Positions 7,719 to 17,402 of a stretch of DNA of 64,000 nt are shown piece after piece. This stretch comes from Helicobacter sp. 12S02232-10. Its GTDB lineage: Bacteria > Campylobacterota > Campylobacteria > Campylobacterales > Helicobacteraceae. The DNA is taken from positions 104,189-168,188 of the forward strand of contig NZ_MLAQ01000005.1 in assembly GCF_002272895.1 (NCBI RefSeq), written 5' to 3'. Under the pieces are notes generated by a model. That model saw nothing but the letters and a program-made list of their open reading frames with translations. It did no database searches and was not told the origin of the DNA. The position numbers and the translations under genes are program-made. The stretch's first letter is position 1; every line of letters begins with the position of its first letter.

Positions 7719-9768
7719 TTATCTTTTCTTTTTGAACAAAAGAAGCAAGAATATCTCTTTGAAGCCCGCCAAAATTAATCTTAAGCTTGGCATTTTTACC
7801 GCTTCCATCAATGCTTATGACTCTTCCTGAACCAAAGATTTTATGTGAAATTAAATCCCCTTTTTGAAACCCTGTTTCATTTGAAATCTCTTGTTTTTTT
7901 CCCATCAAACCAGCTTCTTGAAGAAATCTAGATTTTTCAAGTTCAGTGCGTTTTCCTTTGTAGAATCTGGATTTTACAAAGGAAATATAAAGTTCGTCTT
8001 TAGCCCTTGTAAAAGCGACATAGCCAAGCCTTCTTTCTTCCTCGATATCACCTTCTTCTCGAATTAGAGGAAAAAAACCTTCTTCAAAGCCTACGATAAA
8101 GACATATTTAAATTCAAGTCCTTTAGCAGAATGAACACTCATACACGAAATATAACCCTCACCTTGAGTATCGGCATCGCTACTTAAGGATAGGTCATTT
8201 AGAAAGTCTTGCAGAGAATTCATCGGAGATTGAATGATGTAGTCGCGAAACATTCCGTAAAATTCTTCAATGTTAGAAACTCGATCAATAGATTCGTTGG
8301 AATTTTCAATCTCGCCACTCAAATTAATTTGAGAGATGAATTCATCAATAAATTTAAGCACAGAGATAGAGAGATATTCTCTTAAATCTTGAATGGTTGA
8401 AAAAAAATCTATGAGGGTTTGGAGCGTTTTTTCATTGATTGTTTTTTCAAGATAGTCAGATTTGAAAGCCTGATAAACTGATGCATTGTGGTCTTGAGCG
8501 ATTTGAAAAATTTTTTCCTGAGTGATTTTTCCTATGCCTCTTTTGGGCTTGTTAATGATTCTAGAAAGTGAAAAATCATCGTTTGGATTGATGATGAATC
8601 GTAGGTAGGCTAAAATATCTTTGATTTCAGCACGTTCATAAAAGCGCATAGCCCCAATGAGTTTATAAGGGATTTTAGCTCGGTTTAATCCTTCTTCGAT
8701 GCTTCTTGAGAGTGCATTGAGTCTAAAGAGTATTGCGATTTCATCAGGATTTGTGCCAAGATCTAATAATTTTTTAATTTCTTTAGAAATTTTATTGCTT
8801 TCTTCGGTTTCATCTGCAGAGTGAAAAAGAGTGATTTCTTTCCCATTTCCTTTGATGCTTTGGAGTTCTTTGCCCAACCTTGAGGCATTGTGTGCGATCA
8901 GAGAGTTTGCTATGCTTAGAATTTGCGTACTTGAGCGATAATTTTGTTCCAATTTGATAATTTTTACATTTTCAAAATTATCTTTGAATTCTAAGATATT
9001 GGCAATATCAGCACCTCTCCATCCATAGATACTTTGATCGTCGTCTCCTACAACACAAAGATTTTGATGTGCAGAGCAAAGTTTTTGAAGCAGGCAATAT
9101 TGTAAATAGTTTGTATCCTGATATTCATCAACCATAATGTATCGATAGCGATTGCTAGTTTCTTTAGCCAAATCAGGATTATCATCTAAAATTTTATAGC
9201 TTAAGCTTAAAAGATCATCAAAATCTACCATATTTTTTGTTTCTAAGTAATGAACATACTTTTTATAGGTTTCAGCGATGAATTTTTGATGTCTGTCTTG
9301 TGCTGCAATTAAGGCATCTTCAGGAGAGGTGAGCGAATTTTTCATTCGAGAAATTTGGGATTCAATATATCCTATAGGGAGGTTTGTATCAAGAGTTTTT
9401 AAAATCTTTTTTTTATCATCGCTATCAATTAAAATGAAATTTGGTTCTCGCCCTAAATAATGGATATGGAATTTCAAAAATAAAAGCCCAAATTTATGAA
9501 AAGTGCATAGTAGAGGGGGATGATTTGTGTTGTTTTCAATCAGTTTTAATGCCCGCTCCCTCATCTCTGAAGCCGCTTTATTTGTAAAGGTTAAAGTCAA
9601 GGTCGTATTTGAGGGAATGCCGACTTCATCAATCAAATAAGCCAAGCGAGTTGTAAGCGTTTTGGTTTTCCCGCTTCCTGCTCCTGCAAGAATAAGCATA
9701 GGACCATCAATATGCTCAACTGCTTGGAGTTGAGAGGGATTGAGGTGATCTAAAGCCTGCTTATTCAT
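7711..9768 (-). CDS. uvrD: ATP-dependent DNA helicase UvrD/PcrA/Rep family
   Basis: Superfamily 1A 3'-5' helicase in DNA repair and replication. The Q motif is LNPSQLQAV, Walker A GAGSGKT, Walker B VDEYQD, then GDDDQSIYGWRGAD (motif III), VHSAKGLEF (motif V) and VAFTRAKDELYIS (motif VI). I take ATG 9768 (MNKQALDHLNPSQ) as start; the frame is open for 15 codons more, but that stretch overlaps pflB. About 685 residues, normal for the family. The C-terminal FQKGDLISHKIFGSGRV is a UvrD Tudor-like end, which binds RNA polymerase in other bacteria. Confidence 0.94.
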   Translation of the reverse strand: MNKQALDHLNPSQLQAVEHIDGPMLILAGAGSGKTKTLTTRLAYLIDEVGIPSNTTLTLTFTNKAASEMRERALKLIENNTNHPPLLCTFHKFGLLFLKFHIHYLGREPNFILIDSDDKKKILKTLDTNLPIGYIESQISRMKNSLTSPEDALIAAQDRHQKFIAETYKKYVHYLETKNMVDFDDLLSLSYKILDDNPDLAKETSNRYRYIMVDEYQDTNYLQYCLLQKLCSAHQNLCVVGDDDQSIYGWRGADIANILEFKDNFENVKIIKLEQNYRSSTQILSIANSLIAHNASRLGKELQSIKGNGKEITLFHSADETEESNKISKEIKKLLDLGTNPDEIAILFRLNALSRSIEEGLNRAKIPYKLIGAMRFYERAEIKDILAYLRFIINPNDDFSLSRIINKPKRGIGKITQEKIFQIAQDHNASVYQAFKSDYLEKTINEKTLQTLIDFFSTIQDLREYLSISVLKFIDEFISQINLSGEIENSNESIDRVSNIEEFYGMFRDYIIQSPMNSLQDFLNDLSLSSDADTQGEGYISCMSVHSAKGLEFKYVFIVGFEEGFFPLIREEGDIEEERRLGYVAFTRAKDELYISFVKSRFYKGKRTELEKSRFLQEAGLMGKKQEISNETGFQKGDLISHKIFGSGRVISIDGSGKNAKLKINFGGLQRDILASFVQKEKIND

Positions 9769-12226
9769 TGTTTTGAGCTGCCTTTGAGTTTTTCGTATCA
9801 ATATCGAAATCAAAAAATTCTGATTTGAAGTTTGCCACAGAAATGTAATTATAATGAGCGGCAGCAGCTTTAAAATTCCCTATTTCTTGGTAAAGAAGAC
9901 CTAGTGCATAACGGCTTTCATAATTAGTTGGAGAGTCCATCTTGGCAAGTTGGAGTAATAATACAGCATTTTCAGGATGATTTGCTCCAATGGCACTTAC
10001 AGCAGCAAAAAATTTTGTTTGAGCGTCATTTTCTTTAAGATTCTCAATTAAAGTATTATAAAGAGTATAGGCTTTTTCAAATTTATGCTGGTAAATATTG
10101 ATTAAGGCCATTGTTTGAAGAATGCCATTTGGAGTATCGGTTTGAGAAATTAATTTTTGCTCTAAATCTCTTTCTTGATTTTCAAGGGATCCTGTGATAA
10201 ATCCGATATAAACATAAAGTTCTCTTGTGAAAGCTGGACCGTAATAGACACTACTTAAATCAAGCTTATCAGAGAGGAATAAATTATGGAGTTTGAGGGC
10301 AACTTGCTTGAGATTGGTGTCATAACTATGGGCTAGTTCATATAAAACATTTGAAACGACGTCTTTAGGATAGATGGATTTGAGTTTTGAAAATGTCTCA
10401 AGAAGAGCTGTTTTATTTTTATTTCTAATGCCATAAGCTGCTTTTAGGGCGTAATAAATCGGAAATTTTTTTTGAGCCTGCTCTATCCAATCCATATCAT
10501 CATCAATATTATTGTTTAGATAGCCTATGAATGAGGAAAGGAATTTTTTTTGAGTTTGGGATTTGAAAGGAATGCTTTCAAAATCTTGAGATATTTGGTG
10601 CATAATTCGGGTTGTATCTTGATAAATAAAATCGCCAGCTATAATTGCAAACAGACCTGAAGTGATATCGTAGCTGTTGAGGTGATAGGCTCTTAGAAAG
10701 TGATTGTAAGCATTTTGAAAGTCTTCCATCTGTGCATAAATTAAACCTATATTATAATGAAGCACAGCGTGATTGGGATTTGATTTAGCTGAAATTTTAA
10801 GATATTTTAATGCGTCTCGAATATTGTTTTTATTGAGTTCAATGAGAGCTTTGGCTATATTTTTGTTGATAGTTGAGATCGTTCCTCCTCGAACTAGCGT
10901 ATTTTTTGCTTCTTCAATATTTCTGATATCTGAAAACACTCCCCCTTCCCTGATCATTTTTAAAGCCTCTTGGACATCAAAAACGCGGAAAGGAGCGTAA
11001 TAAAAGATAATTTTATAGGGGATTTTTTCTTGAATTTCAAAACTGCGATGCCAAAACTCCTCTTGGGCAAGATTGACATCAAATAAGGAAGGATTCAAGA
11101 TAACTTTGATTGGATAGGTTTCCATAGCTTTTTTGGCCACATCTTTGTTGCTTGCTATTGATTCAAGCGCACTTGCAGCTGCAGCAAAGTTTCCTAGTTT
11201 CAAATCAATGATTTGGATTGCCAATAAAGCTTCAAGGTCATCTGAATTGGCATTTAAATATTTATATAAGTAACTCTTTGCTTTGCCATATTCCCCAACT
11301 CTAGCATATAAAAGACCTAAAGATTTATAATCTTTTGGAGCAGCAATTTCTTGCAGATGCGCTAAAGCGTTGTAGTCGTCGTTAAATACTAGGAATATTT
11401 TGGAAGCAAGGCGATGATTTTGCTCTTTGAAGCTTTCAGAATTGGGATTTAACAGTGGGGATAAAGCCTCAAAATAGTAGCCATTGTAGTATTGAGCCAG
11501 TCCGTATAGATAAGAATAAAATGGTTCGTGATCAGAATCTGATATATGGGAATTGACGAGTTTTAAATAATAATTATACAGATCGATGCGTTTTAGGTAA
11601 TAGGCGCTTACCATCGCATCGATTGCGCTGACGCTGATATTTTCTCCTGATGAAATAGAATTGTCAAATGAAGCGATGGAATCAGCGTAGTTTTTTTCTT
11701 TGAGCTTGATAACTCCAAGGTTGTGGTTGGCAATGGATTGGGAAAAGGAAGCGATGTTGCTAAAGATATTTAACGCTTCTGTTTTTTCTCCGTTATTATA
11801 GAGAATGTTAGCTTTTTTAATCAGATTGTCAAGGCTTTTGTCGCTAATTTCAGGTATTTTGGTCTCAAGTTTTGGAATTTGAGGGAGGGGCGTTTCTATT
11901 TTTGAATTCTTATTTTTTGCTGGGATGTTTTGAGTGCTTGGATGGCTTGGAAGAATTGAAACAATAATTAAAATGATTGTTGCTACAATCAATACGGCTA
12001 CGATACTGATTGTAGAGAAGAATATTTTTTTGTTTTGTTTGATTTTGGCATATTTGACAGAGATAAAATCTTTTAAAGATTGTATTTTTTCATTATTGAA
12101 GAAGTTTTGCAGTTTTAATTTGAGCTTGTCTATTAATTTTGAAGGAGAAGCAGATTTTGGAATATCTGCATCTGTTATCGAATTGATACCTTGAGTAATG
12201 GGATCGGATATTTGTTTCTTTGCCAT
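9761..12226 (-). CDS. pflB: Flagellar motor scaffold protein PflB (TPR repeats, membrane anchored)
   Basis: Large TPR protein of 821 residues with a single membrane span at about residues 68-93 (FFSTISIVAVLIVATIILII), a short cytoplasmic N-terminus and a long periplasmic tail of helical repeats (for example ALLYARVGEYGKAKSYLYKYL and HYNIGLIYAQMEDFQNAYNHFLRAY). Size and topology, and the position directly beside serS, match C. jejuni Cj0390 (PflB) and H. pylori HP1479 from memory. In those species PflB and PflA form a disk of the flagellar motor needed to recruit stators. It lies 10 bases after serS and overlaps uvrD by 8 bases. Confidence 0.85.
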   Translation of the reverse strand: MAKKQISDPITQGINSITDADIPKSASPSKLIDKLKLKLQNFFNNEKIQSLKDFISVKYAKIKQNKKIFFSTISIVAVLIVATIILIIVSILPSHPSTQNIPAKNKNSKIETPLPQIPKLETKIPEISDKSLDNLIKKANILYNNGEKTEALNIFSNIASFSQSIANHNLGVIKLKEKNYADSIASFDNSISSGENISVSAIDAMVSAYYLKRIDLYNYYLKLVNSHISDSDHEPFYSYLYGLAQYYNGYYFEALSPLLNPNSESFKEQNHRLASKIFLVFNDDYNALAHLQEIAAPKDYKSLGLLYARVGEYGKAKSYLYKYLNANSDDLEALLAIQIIDLKLGNFAAAASALESIASNKDVAKKAMETYPIKVILNPSLFDVNLAQEEFWHRSFEIQEKIPYKIIFYYAPFRVFDVQEALKMIREGGVFSDIRNIEEAKNTLVRGGTISTINKNIAKALIELNKNNIRDALKYLKISAKSNPNHAVLHYNIGLIYAQMEDFQNAYNHFLRAYHLNSYDITSGLFAIIAGDFIYQDTTRIMHQISQDFESIPFKSQTQKKFLSSFIGYLNNNIDDDMDWIEQAQKKFPIYYALKAAYGIRNKNKTALLETFSKLKSIYPKDVVSNVLYELAHSYDTNLKQVALKLHNLFLSDKLDLSSVYYGPAFTRELYVYIGFITGSLENQERDLEQKLISQTDTPNGILQTMALINIYQHKFEKAYTLYNTLIENLKENDAQTKFFAAVSAIGANHPENAVLLLQLAKMDSPTNYESRYALGLLYQEIGNFKAAAAHYNYISVANFKSEFFDFDIDTKNSKAAQNNE

Positions 12227-12236
12227 AAGATCTCAG

Positions 12237-13526
12237 TTAAAGATATTTCTGTAATGCCTGCGGGATTTCTATATTCCCATCTTTGGTTTGATAATTCTCC
12301 ATAATGGCTACAAGTGTTCTGCCAACTGCTAAAGAGGAGCCGTTGAGTGTATGAGCCAAAGAATTTTTTTTGTCTTCTTTGAAGCGGATTTTGGCCCTTC
12401 GGGCTTGAAAGTCTAAAGTATTTGAGATGGAACTAATTTCTCGGTAACAATTTTGCCCTGGCAACCATACTTCTATATCGACTGTGTTGCTTGCACTAAA
12501 GCCTAGATCGCCACTACATAGCTGCATAAGCCTGTGAGGTAATCCCAACTCACAAAGAATATTGCTTGCAGTTTCAATCATTTTTTGCTGCATTTTTTGA
12601 CTTTCTTGAGGGTGAGTGATTGCAACAAGTTCGACTTTATCGAATTGATGTTGGCGGATTATCCCGCGTGTATCTTTGCCTGCGCTTCCAGCTTCTTTTC
12701 GGAAACAGGGGGTTTGAGCAGTAAGCATAATGGGGAGATCTTCAAGGGGAATGATGGTGTCATTGTAGAGGTTGGTTAAGGTAATTTCTGAAGTTGAGAT
12801 CAGATAAAGTTCGTGACCTTTTGATTTTTCACCGGGTTTTTGATCTGATTCTTCAAAATCCCCACTTACTTTAAACATATCTTCTTCAAATTTTGGAAGC
12901 TGGCCAGTTCCAAAAAGCATTTCTTTATTTACAATGACAGGAGTTACGACCATTTCAAATCCAGCCTTTTGGTTGTAGTCAAGCATAAAATTAATCAACG
13001 CTCGATTGAGTCTAGCTCCCATTCCTCTAAGAACAGAAAAACGACTTTTGGCAAGTTTAACACCTGCTTCAAAATCAATCCATCCGTTTTTTTGTGCTAA
13101 TTCCCAATGTTCTTTTGGAATGAAGTCAAATTTTTTTGGCAGAAGTATTTTTTTGATTTCAACGTTGGCATTTTCATCATTCCCTACAGGTGTTTGAGAA
13201 TCAGGTAAATTTGGAATGTTTAAAAGCAGATGATTTAATTTTTCTTCAAGTACATCGACCTCTTTTTCAAGATTTGAGATATTTTGCTTATTGATTTCTA
13301 GATCGTTTTTAAGGACTTGGATGTCTTTGCCTTCTTTTTTATATTCTGCAAAAAGCTTGGAAGTTTTGTTTTGGTGGGCTTGGAGTCGCTCAAGTTCTTG
13401 TTTTTTTGTTTTGTAAGCAAAGGCGATATTTTTTAAATCCTCAAGAAGGGAAAGATCTATTTTTCTGCTTTGAAGTTTTTTGCTTACAAAATCAAAGTCA
13501 TTGAGTAAAATTTTTATGTCTATCAT
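12237..13526 (-). CDS. serS: Seryl-tRNA synthetase
   Basis: Class II synthetase charging tRNA-Ser. An N-terminal coiled-coil arm (about residues 30-110, rich in Lys, Gln and Glu) precedes the catalytic core with motif 2 ([21 protein letters not shown]) and motif 3 ([19 protein letters not shown]). I chose ATG 13526 ([10 protein letters not shown]), which fits the family start. The open frame reaches 13619 but those 31 codons are not SerRS-like. Length is 429 residues. A TATAAT box sits 38 bases upstream on the minus strand, so serS is the probable head of the serS-pflB-uvrD-flgA-ubiX-coaD-tmk-comF operon. Confidence 0.96.
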   Translation of the reverse strand: MIDIKILLNDFDFVSKKLQSRKIDLSLLEDLKNIAFAYKTKKQELERLQAHQNKTSKLFAEYKKEGKDIQVLKNDLEINKQNISNLEKEVDVLEEKLNHLLLNIPNLPDSQTPVGNDENANVEIKKILLPKKFDFIPKEHWELAQKNGWIDFEAGVKLAKSRFSVLRGMGARLNRALINFMLDYNQKAGFEMVVTPVIVNKEMLFGTGQLPKFEEDMFKVSGDFEESDQKPGEKSKGHELYLISTSEITLTNLYNDTIIPLEDLPIMLTAQTPCFRKEAGSAGKDTRGIIRQHQFDKVELVAITHPQESQKMQQKMIETASNILCELGLPHRLMQLCSGDLGFSASNTVDIEVWLPGQNCYREISSISNTLDFQARRAKIRFKEDKKNSLAHTLNGSSLAVGRTLVAIMENYQTKDGNIEIPQALQKYL

Positions 13527-13877
13527 AAATTCCGTACCTTTGCTGTGTTTGAAACTTATTGAAATTATACCTAAAAATGCATATGAAATGGCAATTTTTA
13601 ACGCATCAAATATCTCCAAATGGACTTTAATTCCTGAAGTAAATTTTATTTGCAGATTTCAATTTGATAGCTTTTGGAATATGCTTGAATCAGGTCTCAG
13701 ATCAAGGATTTTATTTTTCTCTTTGTTTTGTTATGTTGTATTCCAATGTCGTGTTGTATTAAAATGTCAAAGCTGCGATTTTATTAAACTTTTGATTTCA
13801 AAGTAAAGGTTTAGGGTTTTTATTATACAATATCTCAAAGGTCGTATTGAAATATTGCCTTAATGTAGGGTGTATAA
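13527..13877. promoter_or_regulatory. Divergent control region between serS and tatB
   Basis: A 351-base gap without a convincing gene. On the minus strand TATAAT at 13564-13569 is a good -10 box for serS. On the plus strand TATACA at 13824-13829 is a candidate -10 for the tatB operon. In between are two near-identical 17-base direct repeats (13734-13750 and 13752-13768) that differ at two positions. A plus-strand open frame across the gap (to 13806) has no ribosome-binding site or protein-like composition, and I do not accept it as a gene. Confidence 0.5.
13564..13569 (-). promoter_or_regulatory. -10 box for serS operon
   Basis: Perfect TATAAT on the minus strand, preceded by TAGG, 38 bases upstream of the serS ATG. 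Campylobacterota promoters rely on an extended -10 and often lack a clear -35, which fits this site. No transcript data are available. Confidence 0.5.
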
Positions 13878-14420
13878 ATGTTTGGTATGGGTATTTTTGA
13901 AATTTTGGTTATTTTGATTGTCGCAGTTATTTTTTTGGGACCTGAAAAACTTCCTCAAGCGATGGTGGATGTTGTGAAGTTTTTTAAAGCGGTAAAAAAA
14001 ACACTTAATGACGCAAAAGAAACTTTTGATAAGGAACTCCAAATCAGTGAAATTAAAAAAGAAGCCCTTGAGTATAAAAGTCATTTTGAATCAAGCGTTG
14101 ATGGAATAACCAAAGATATCCAGCTCAAAGAGATTGATGAAGTATTCAAGGAGCATAAAAACCAAGAGCAAACGGCTATTTTGCCTAAAGATTCTAAATC
14201 TGAACTTGTTCTCCAAGATGTCTCCACTCAAGAAAAAACACCCAAGAAGCGTGGCAGAAAGCCAAAGAATACCGAAGAACATTTGGAAAAAAAAGCACCT
14301 GTTAAAAGTCGCTCTACAAAGATTGAAAAATCTGAAGTCACTAAAACTCGTAGTGTAACTCCAAAAAGTGCAAAAAGCGCAGGATTTAAAAGATCACTGA
14401 AAACTCCAAAGGAGAGCTAG
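13878..14420 (+). CDS. tatB: Sec-independent (twin-arginine) translocase protein TatB
   Basis: Receptor subunit of the Tat exporter, which moves folded cofactor proteins such as MsrP across the inner membrane. The N-terminal span with FGMGIFEILVILIVAVIFLGPEKLP and the following amphipathic helix are typical TatB. The protein has 180 residues; beyond about residue 115 the tail is low-complexity and rich in Lys, Arg, Ser and Thr. It contains KKRGRKPKN (123-131), which resembles an AT-hook. It lies 3 bases before tatC. Confidence 0.9.
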   Translation: MFGMGIFEILVILIVAVIFLGPEKLPQAMVDVVKFFKAVKKTLNDAKETFDKELQISEIKKEALEYKSHFESSVDGITKDIQLKEIDEVFKEHKNQEQTAILPKDSKSELVLQDVSTQEKTPKKRGRKPKNTEEHLEKKAPVKSRSTKIEKSEVTKTRSVTPKSAKSAGFKRSLKTPKES

Positions 14421-14423
14421 GTT

Positions 14424-15170
14424 ATGTTTGAAGATTTGAAACCCCATATTCAAGACCTTCGCAAAAGACTGATGATTTCGGTAGCAACGCTCTTAGTAGC
14501 TTTTTTGATATGCTTCAGTTTTTGGACTCATATTTTTGAGTGGATCAAAGCTCCTTTGAAAGTAGCTTTTGATAATCAACAGATCAAAGGTATGCTTGTA
14601 CAGATTTCGCCCGCAGAAGGTGTTATTGTAGCAATGAAAGTGAGTTTTTTTGCCGCTCTTGCCATCTCTATTCCTATTATCTTTTGGCAATTGTGGCTTT
14701 TTGTCGCTCCAGGTTTGTATAAAAATGAGAAAAAGATTGTTTTGCCTTTTGTATTTTTTGGGACATTTATGTTTGTAGCAGGCGCTGCATTTTCTTATTA
14801 TGTTGTATTTCCTTTCACGATTAAATATATTTTGATGTTTGGGAATGAAATGTTTGAGGCCAATATTTCAGCTTCAAGCTATGTTACTTTTTTTACCCGA
14901 TTAGTGATTGGTTTTGGAGTTGCTTTTGAGTTACCTGTATTAGCCTATTTTTTAGCAAAAATAGGCTTGATCACAGATGCTACTTTAAAAAGTTATTTTA
15001 AATATGCAATTGTGATTATTTTCATTTTGGCAGCTGTTATCACGCCTCCTGATGTTATTTCTCAAGTATTTATGGCACTCCCTTTAATCGGGCTTTATGT
15101 CCTCTCTATTTTAATCGCCAAAATTGTCAATCCTGCTCCCAAATCTCAAAAAGAAGAAGTGCAAGAGTAG
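14424..15170 (+). CDS. tatC: Twin-arginine translocase subunit TatC
   Basis: Polytopic core of the Tat exporter, with TatB the receptor for twin-arginine signal peptides. It starts with MFEDLKPHIQDLRKRL, the conserved cytoplasmic N-terminus, and has six predicted spans including SFFAALAISIPIIFWQLWLFVAPGLYKNEKK and the FAFELPV-like GVAFELPVLAYFLAKIGL. Length is 248 residues. A GGAG site precedes the ATG and the gene is followed after 5 bases by queA. Confidence 0.95.
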   Translation: MFEDLKPHIQDLRKRLMISVATLLVAFLICFSFWTHIFEWIKAPLKVAFDNQQIKGMLVQISPAEGVIVAMKVSFFAALAISIPIIFWQLWLFVAPGLYKNEKKIVLPFVFFGTFMFVAGAAFSYYVVFPFTIKYILMFGNEMFEANISASSYVTFFTRLVIGFGVAFELPVLAYFLAKIGLITDATLKSYFKYAIVIIFILAAVITPPDVISQVFMALPLIGLYVLSILIAKIVNPAPKSQKEEVQE

Positions 15171-15175
15171 GGGAT

Positions 15176-16216
15176 ATGGAAAATGATTTTGTGCTCCAAA
15201 GCTATGATTATGCTTTGCCTAAAGAGTTGATTGCAACCTATCCTGCATCTCCTAAAGAAAGCGCAAAACTCTTGGTCTATGACAGAAAAAGAGATAAAGT
15301 TACTCATAGTGATTTTTACCATATTTTTGATTTTATCCCCAAAGAGGCTTTGATTGTCCTTAATGATACCAAAGTCATCAAGGCTAGGATTTATGGGCAT
15401 AAAGAAAGCGGGGGCGGCATAGAGATTTTGTTCCATTGCCAAAGTTTTGAAAATAGATTTTTAGTTCAAATTAAAGGCAGGATCAAAGAGGGGTCTAAAA
15501 TCATTTTGGAAGAAGGGTATGAATGCATTGTTGAGGAAATGTTTGATGAAGGTTATCGTGGTGTCGCATTTTTTAGAGAGGGGAAAAGATTGGATTTGGG
15601 TCAAACTTTAGATATGCTTGAAAAATTTGGGCACGTGCCGATCCCGCCTTATATCAAGCGAACCGATGAAGAGCTTGATTTGGTCGAATATCAGAGTGTA
15701 TTTGCTAAAAATTACGGATCAATTGCTGCCCCGACAGCGTCTTTACATTTTTCACTTTCGAGTATGGAGCGTTTAAAAAAGGATTTTTCGTATTGTTTTT
15801 TGACACTTCATATTGGTGCGGGAACTTTTGCAGGGGTTGAGGCTGCAGATATTAGGGAACATAAGATTCATACCGAAAGTCTTTTGATCCCCGTCCAAGC
15901 GATGGAAAAAATAGATCAAGCTAATGAGATTTTATGTGTAGGAACGACTGCTTTGAGAAGTATTGAATATTATAAGCGTTTAAAAAATGTGGATAGAAAA
16001 AATGATTTACATACTGAGTGCGATATTTTTTTACATCCAGGTAATCCGGTCTTGTATGCAAATCATCTTTTGACAAATTTTCATTTGCCAAAGTCAAGCT
16101 TAATTATGCTTGTAGCTTCAATGACAGGTCTAAAGAAGTGTCGTGAGCTTTATGAAATTGCGATTAAAAAATCTTATCGGTTTTATTCTTATGGAGATGG
16201 GATGTTGATTCTATGA
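15176..16216 (+). CDS. queA: S-adenosylmethionine:tRNA ribosyltransferase-isomerase
   Basis: Transfers and rearranges the ribosyl group of SAM onto preQ1 in tRNA, giving epoxyqueuosine. Family motifs are present: YDYALPKELIATYPASPKESAKLL near the start, GHVPIPPYIKR in the middle, and TLHIGAGTF and NFHLPKSSLIMLVA near the end. Length is 346 residues. It overlaps rsmG by 4 bases. The order tatB-tatC-queA-rsmG matches H. pylori HP1060-HP1063. Confidence 0.95.
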   Translation: MENDFVLQSYDYALPKELIATYPASPKESAKLLVYDRKRDKVTHSDFYHIFDFIPKEALIVLNDTKVIKARIYGHKESGGGIEILFHCQSFENRFLVQIKGRIKEGSKIILEEGYECIVEEMFDEGYRGVAFFREGKRLDLGQTLDMLEKFGHVPIPPYIKRTDEELDLVEYQSVFAKNYGSIAAPTASLHFSLSSMERLKKDFSYCFLTLHIGAGTFAGVEAADIREHKIHTESLLIPVQAMEKIDQANEILCVGTTALRSIEYYKRLKNVDRKNDLHTECDIFLHPGNPVLYANHLLTNFHLPKSSLIMLVASMTGLKKCRELYEIAIKKSYRFYSYGDGMLIL

Positions 16217-16782
16217 TGGAGGAATTTTTAGATTTTTCTTTAGAAGAAGAGGCAAAGGAACGTTTTAAAAATTATGCCTATCTTTTATTGGAATGGAATA
16301 AAATTCATAGTCTAAGTGGTGCAAAGTGTTTAGAGGAAGTTTATGAAAATATTTTTGACTCGATTTATCCGTTGCATTTTATAGATGATTTTGATTCTTG
16401 CCTTGATATTGGTAGCGGAGCAGGATTCCCAGCACTTCCTTTGGCGATATGTAAGCCCGCACTTCGATTTATTTTAGTGGAGCCTCGAGCAAAACGAGCA
16501 GCTTTTTTACGTTATGCTAGCCTTCAATTAGGGCTTGATATTGAGATAAAAAAGTGTTTGATTGAAGATTTAAACTCTTCAGATATTGTCAATGTGGATT
16601 TAATCACTTCCAGGGCGGTGATGAATAGTAAGGATTTGATTGAGAGAGGTAGAAAATTTTTAAAAAAAAACGGATGTTATTTGTTTTATAAAGGCAGCTG
16701 TTTAAGTAAGGAAATTTCATATCAAGAAAAAGAATGTATTTTTAGGGGAAATAGGGTTTATTTTTATAGGAAGGATGTGTGA
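16213..16782 (+). CDS. rsmG: 16S rRNA (guanine-527-N7)-methyltransferase
   Basis: SAM-dependent methyltransferase (GidB) that modifies G527 of 16S rRNA; loss gives low-level streptomycin resistance in other bacteria. The SAM-binding motif is CLDIGSGAGFPALPLAI (around residue 75) and the RKRAAFL-like region is VEPRAKRAAFLRYASLQLGL; SRAV marks the later motif. At 189 residues it has the family length. Confidence 0.93.
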   Translation: MMEEFLDFSLEEEAKERFKNYAYLLLEWNKIHSLSGAKCLEEVYENIFDSIYPLHFIDDFDSCLDIGSGAGFPALPLAICKPALRFILVEPRAKRAAFLRYASLQLGLDIEIKKCLIEDLNSSDIVNVDLITSRAVMNSKDLIERGRKFLKKNGCYLFYKGSCLSKEISYQEKECIFRGNRVYFYRKDV

Positions 16783-16994
16783 TGAGATTTTTAATTCCGT
16801 TAATTCTAATTGGTGTGGTGATATGGTATTTTTTCTTTAGAAAAACAAGTCGAAAATCCAAAAATTCCCAAGATGATGAGTTGATGGTGGAGTGTTGTGA
16901 ATGTGGGACTTATGTTTCTTCTAAGGAAGCGATTTTGAGCAACGGAAAATATTTTTGTTCAAGAAAATGCCTGAATCAAAAGGAGAAAAAATGA
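16782..16994 (+). CDS. Small membrane-anchored zinc-ribbon protein, PP0621-like
   Basis: About 70 residues: one N-terminal membrane span (RFLIPLILIGVVIWYFFF), a basic linker, then a four-cysteine treble-clef-like cluster (VECCECGTYVSSKEA ... YFCSRKC). This pattern is that of the PP0621 family of small proteins, whose function is unknown. I chose ATG 16782, with AAGGA 6 bases upstream; the GTG at 16779 also lies in frame. The start overlaps the rsmG stop and the end overlaps the next gene's start. Confidence 0.75.
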   Translation: MRFLIPLILIGVVIWYFFFRKTSRKSKNSQDDELMVECCECGTYVSSKEAILSNGKYFCSRKCLNQKEKK

Positions 16995-17371
16995 TCATCA
17001 TTGGGCATCGCGGAATTGCTTATCCAAAATTTAAAAAGATAGTTGGGTTTGATGGAATCGCTTTGACGGATAATTCTTCAATTGTATGGTTTGAGGCTAA
17101 TGAAGATAAAGGCTATGTTTTGTCTCATCATTGCATTGAAAATAATATAAAATATGCTCTTAGGGTCGATAATATCACGGATTTTGTTATTTATGCTTCT
17201 TTGAAGCCTCTTTATATTATTCTTGAAAAATCGCCCGAAGTTTATCAAAAAATTGCCGAAACTTATTTGATGGATTCTAAAATCTTGTATGTGATTGAAG
17301 ATGAGGAAGAAATTGAGCAGTTGGCAAAAATGGGAATTGATGGGGTTATTTTTAGAGAGGTTTTAGAATAA
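16991..17371 (+). CDS. Conserved hypothetical protein with GDPD-like ends
   Basis: A soluble acidic protein of about 126 residues, probably the counterpart of H. pylori HP1065 by position. I chose ATG 16991, which follows AGGAGAAAAA and overlaps the previous stop (ATGA); the frame is open upstream but inside the preceding gene. It begins IIIGHRGIAYP and ends MGIDGVIFRE. These resemble the first (HRG) and last (GVDGIITD) strands of glycerophosphodiester phosphodiesterases, but it is only about half the size of that barrel and lacks its other catalytic residues. I do not assign a function. Confidence 0.65.
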   Translation: MIIIGHRGIAYPKFKKIVGFDGIALTDNSSIVWFEANEDKGYVLSHHCIENNIKYALRVDNITDFVIYASLKPLYIILEKSPEVYQKIAETYLMDSKILYVIEDEEEIEQLAKMGIDGVIFREVLE

Positions 17372-17402
17372 ATACGTTACAATCGCAATCTTTAAACAAT
17401 AT

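Noticed and set aside
13480..13806. 108-codon plus-strand open frame over the serS start and the gap before tatB
   Set aside because: It overlaps the start of serS, lacks a ribosome-binding site, crosses the serS promoter and has no protein-like conservation pattern that I recognise.
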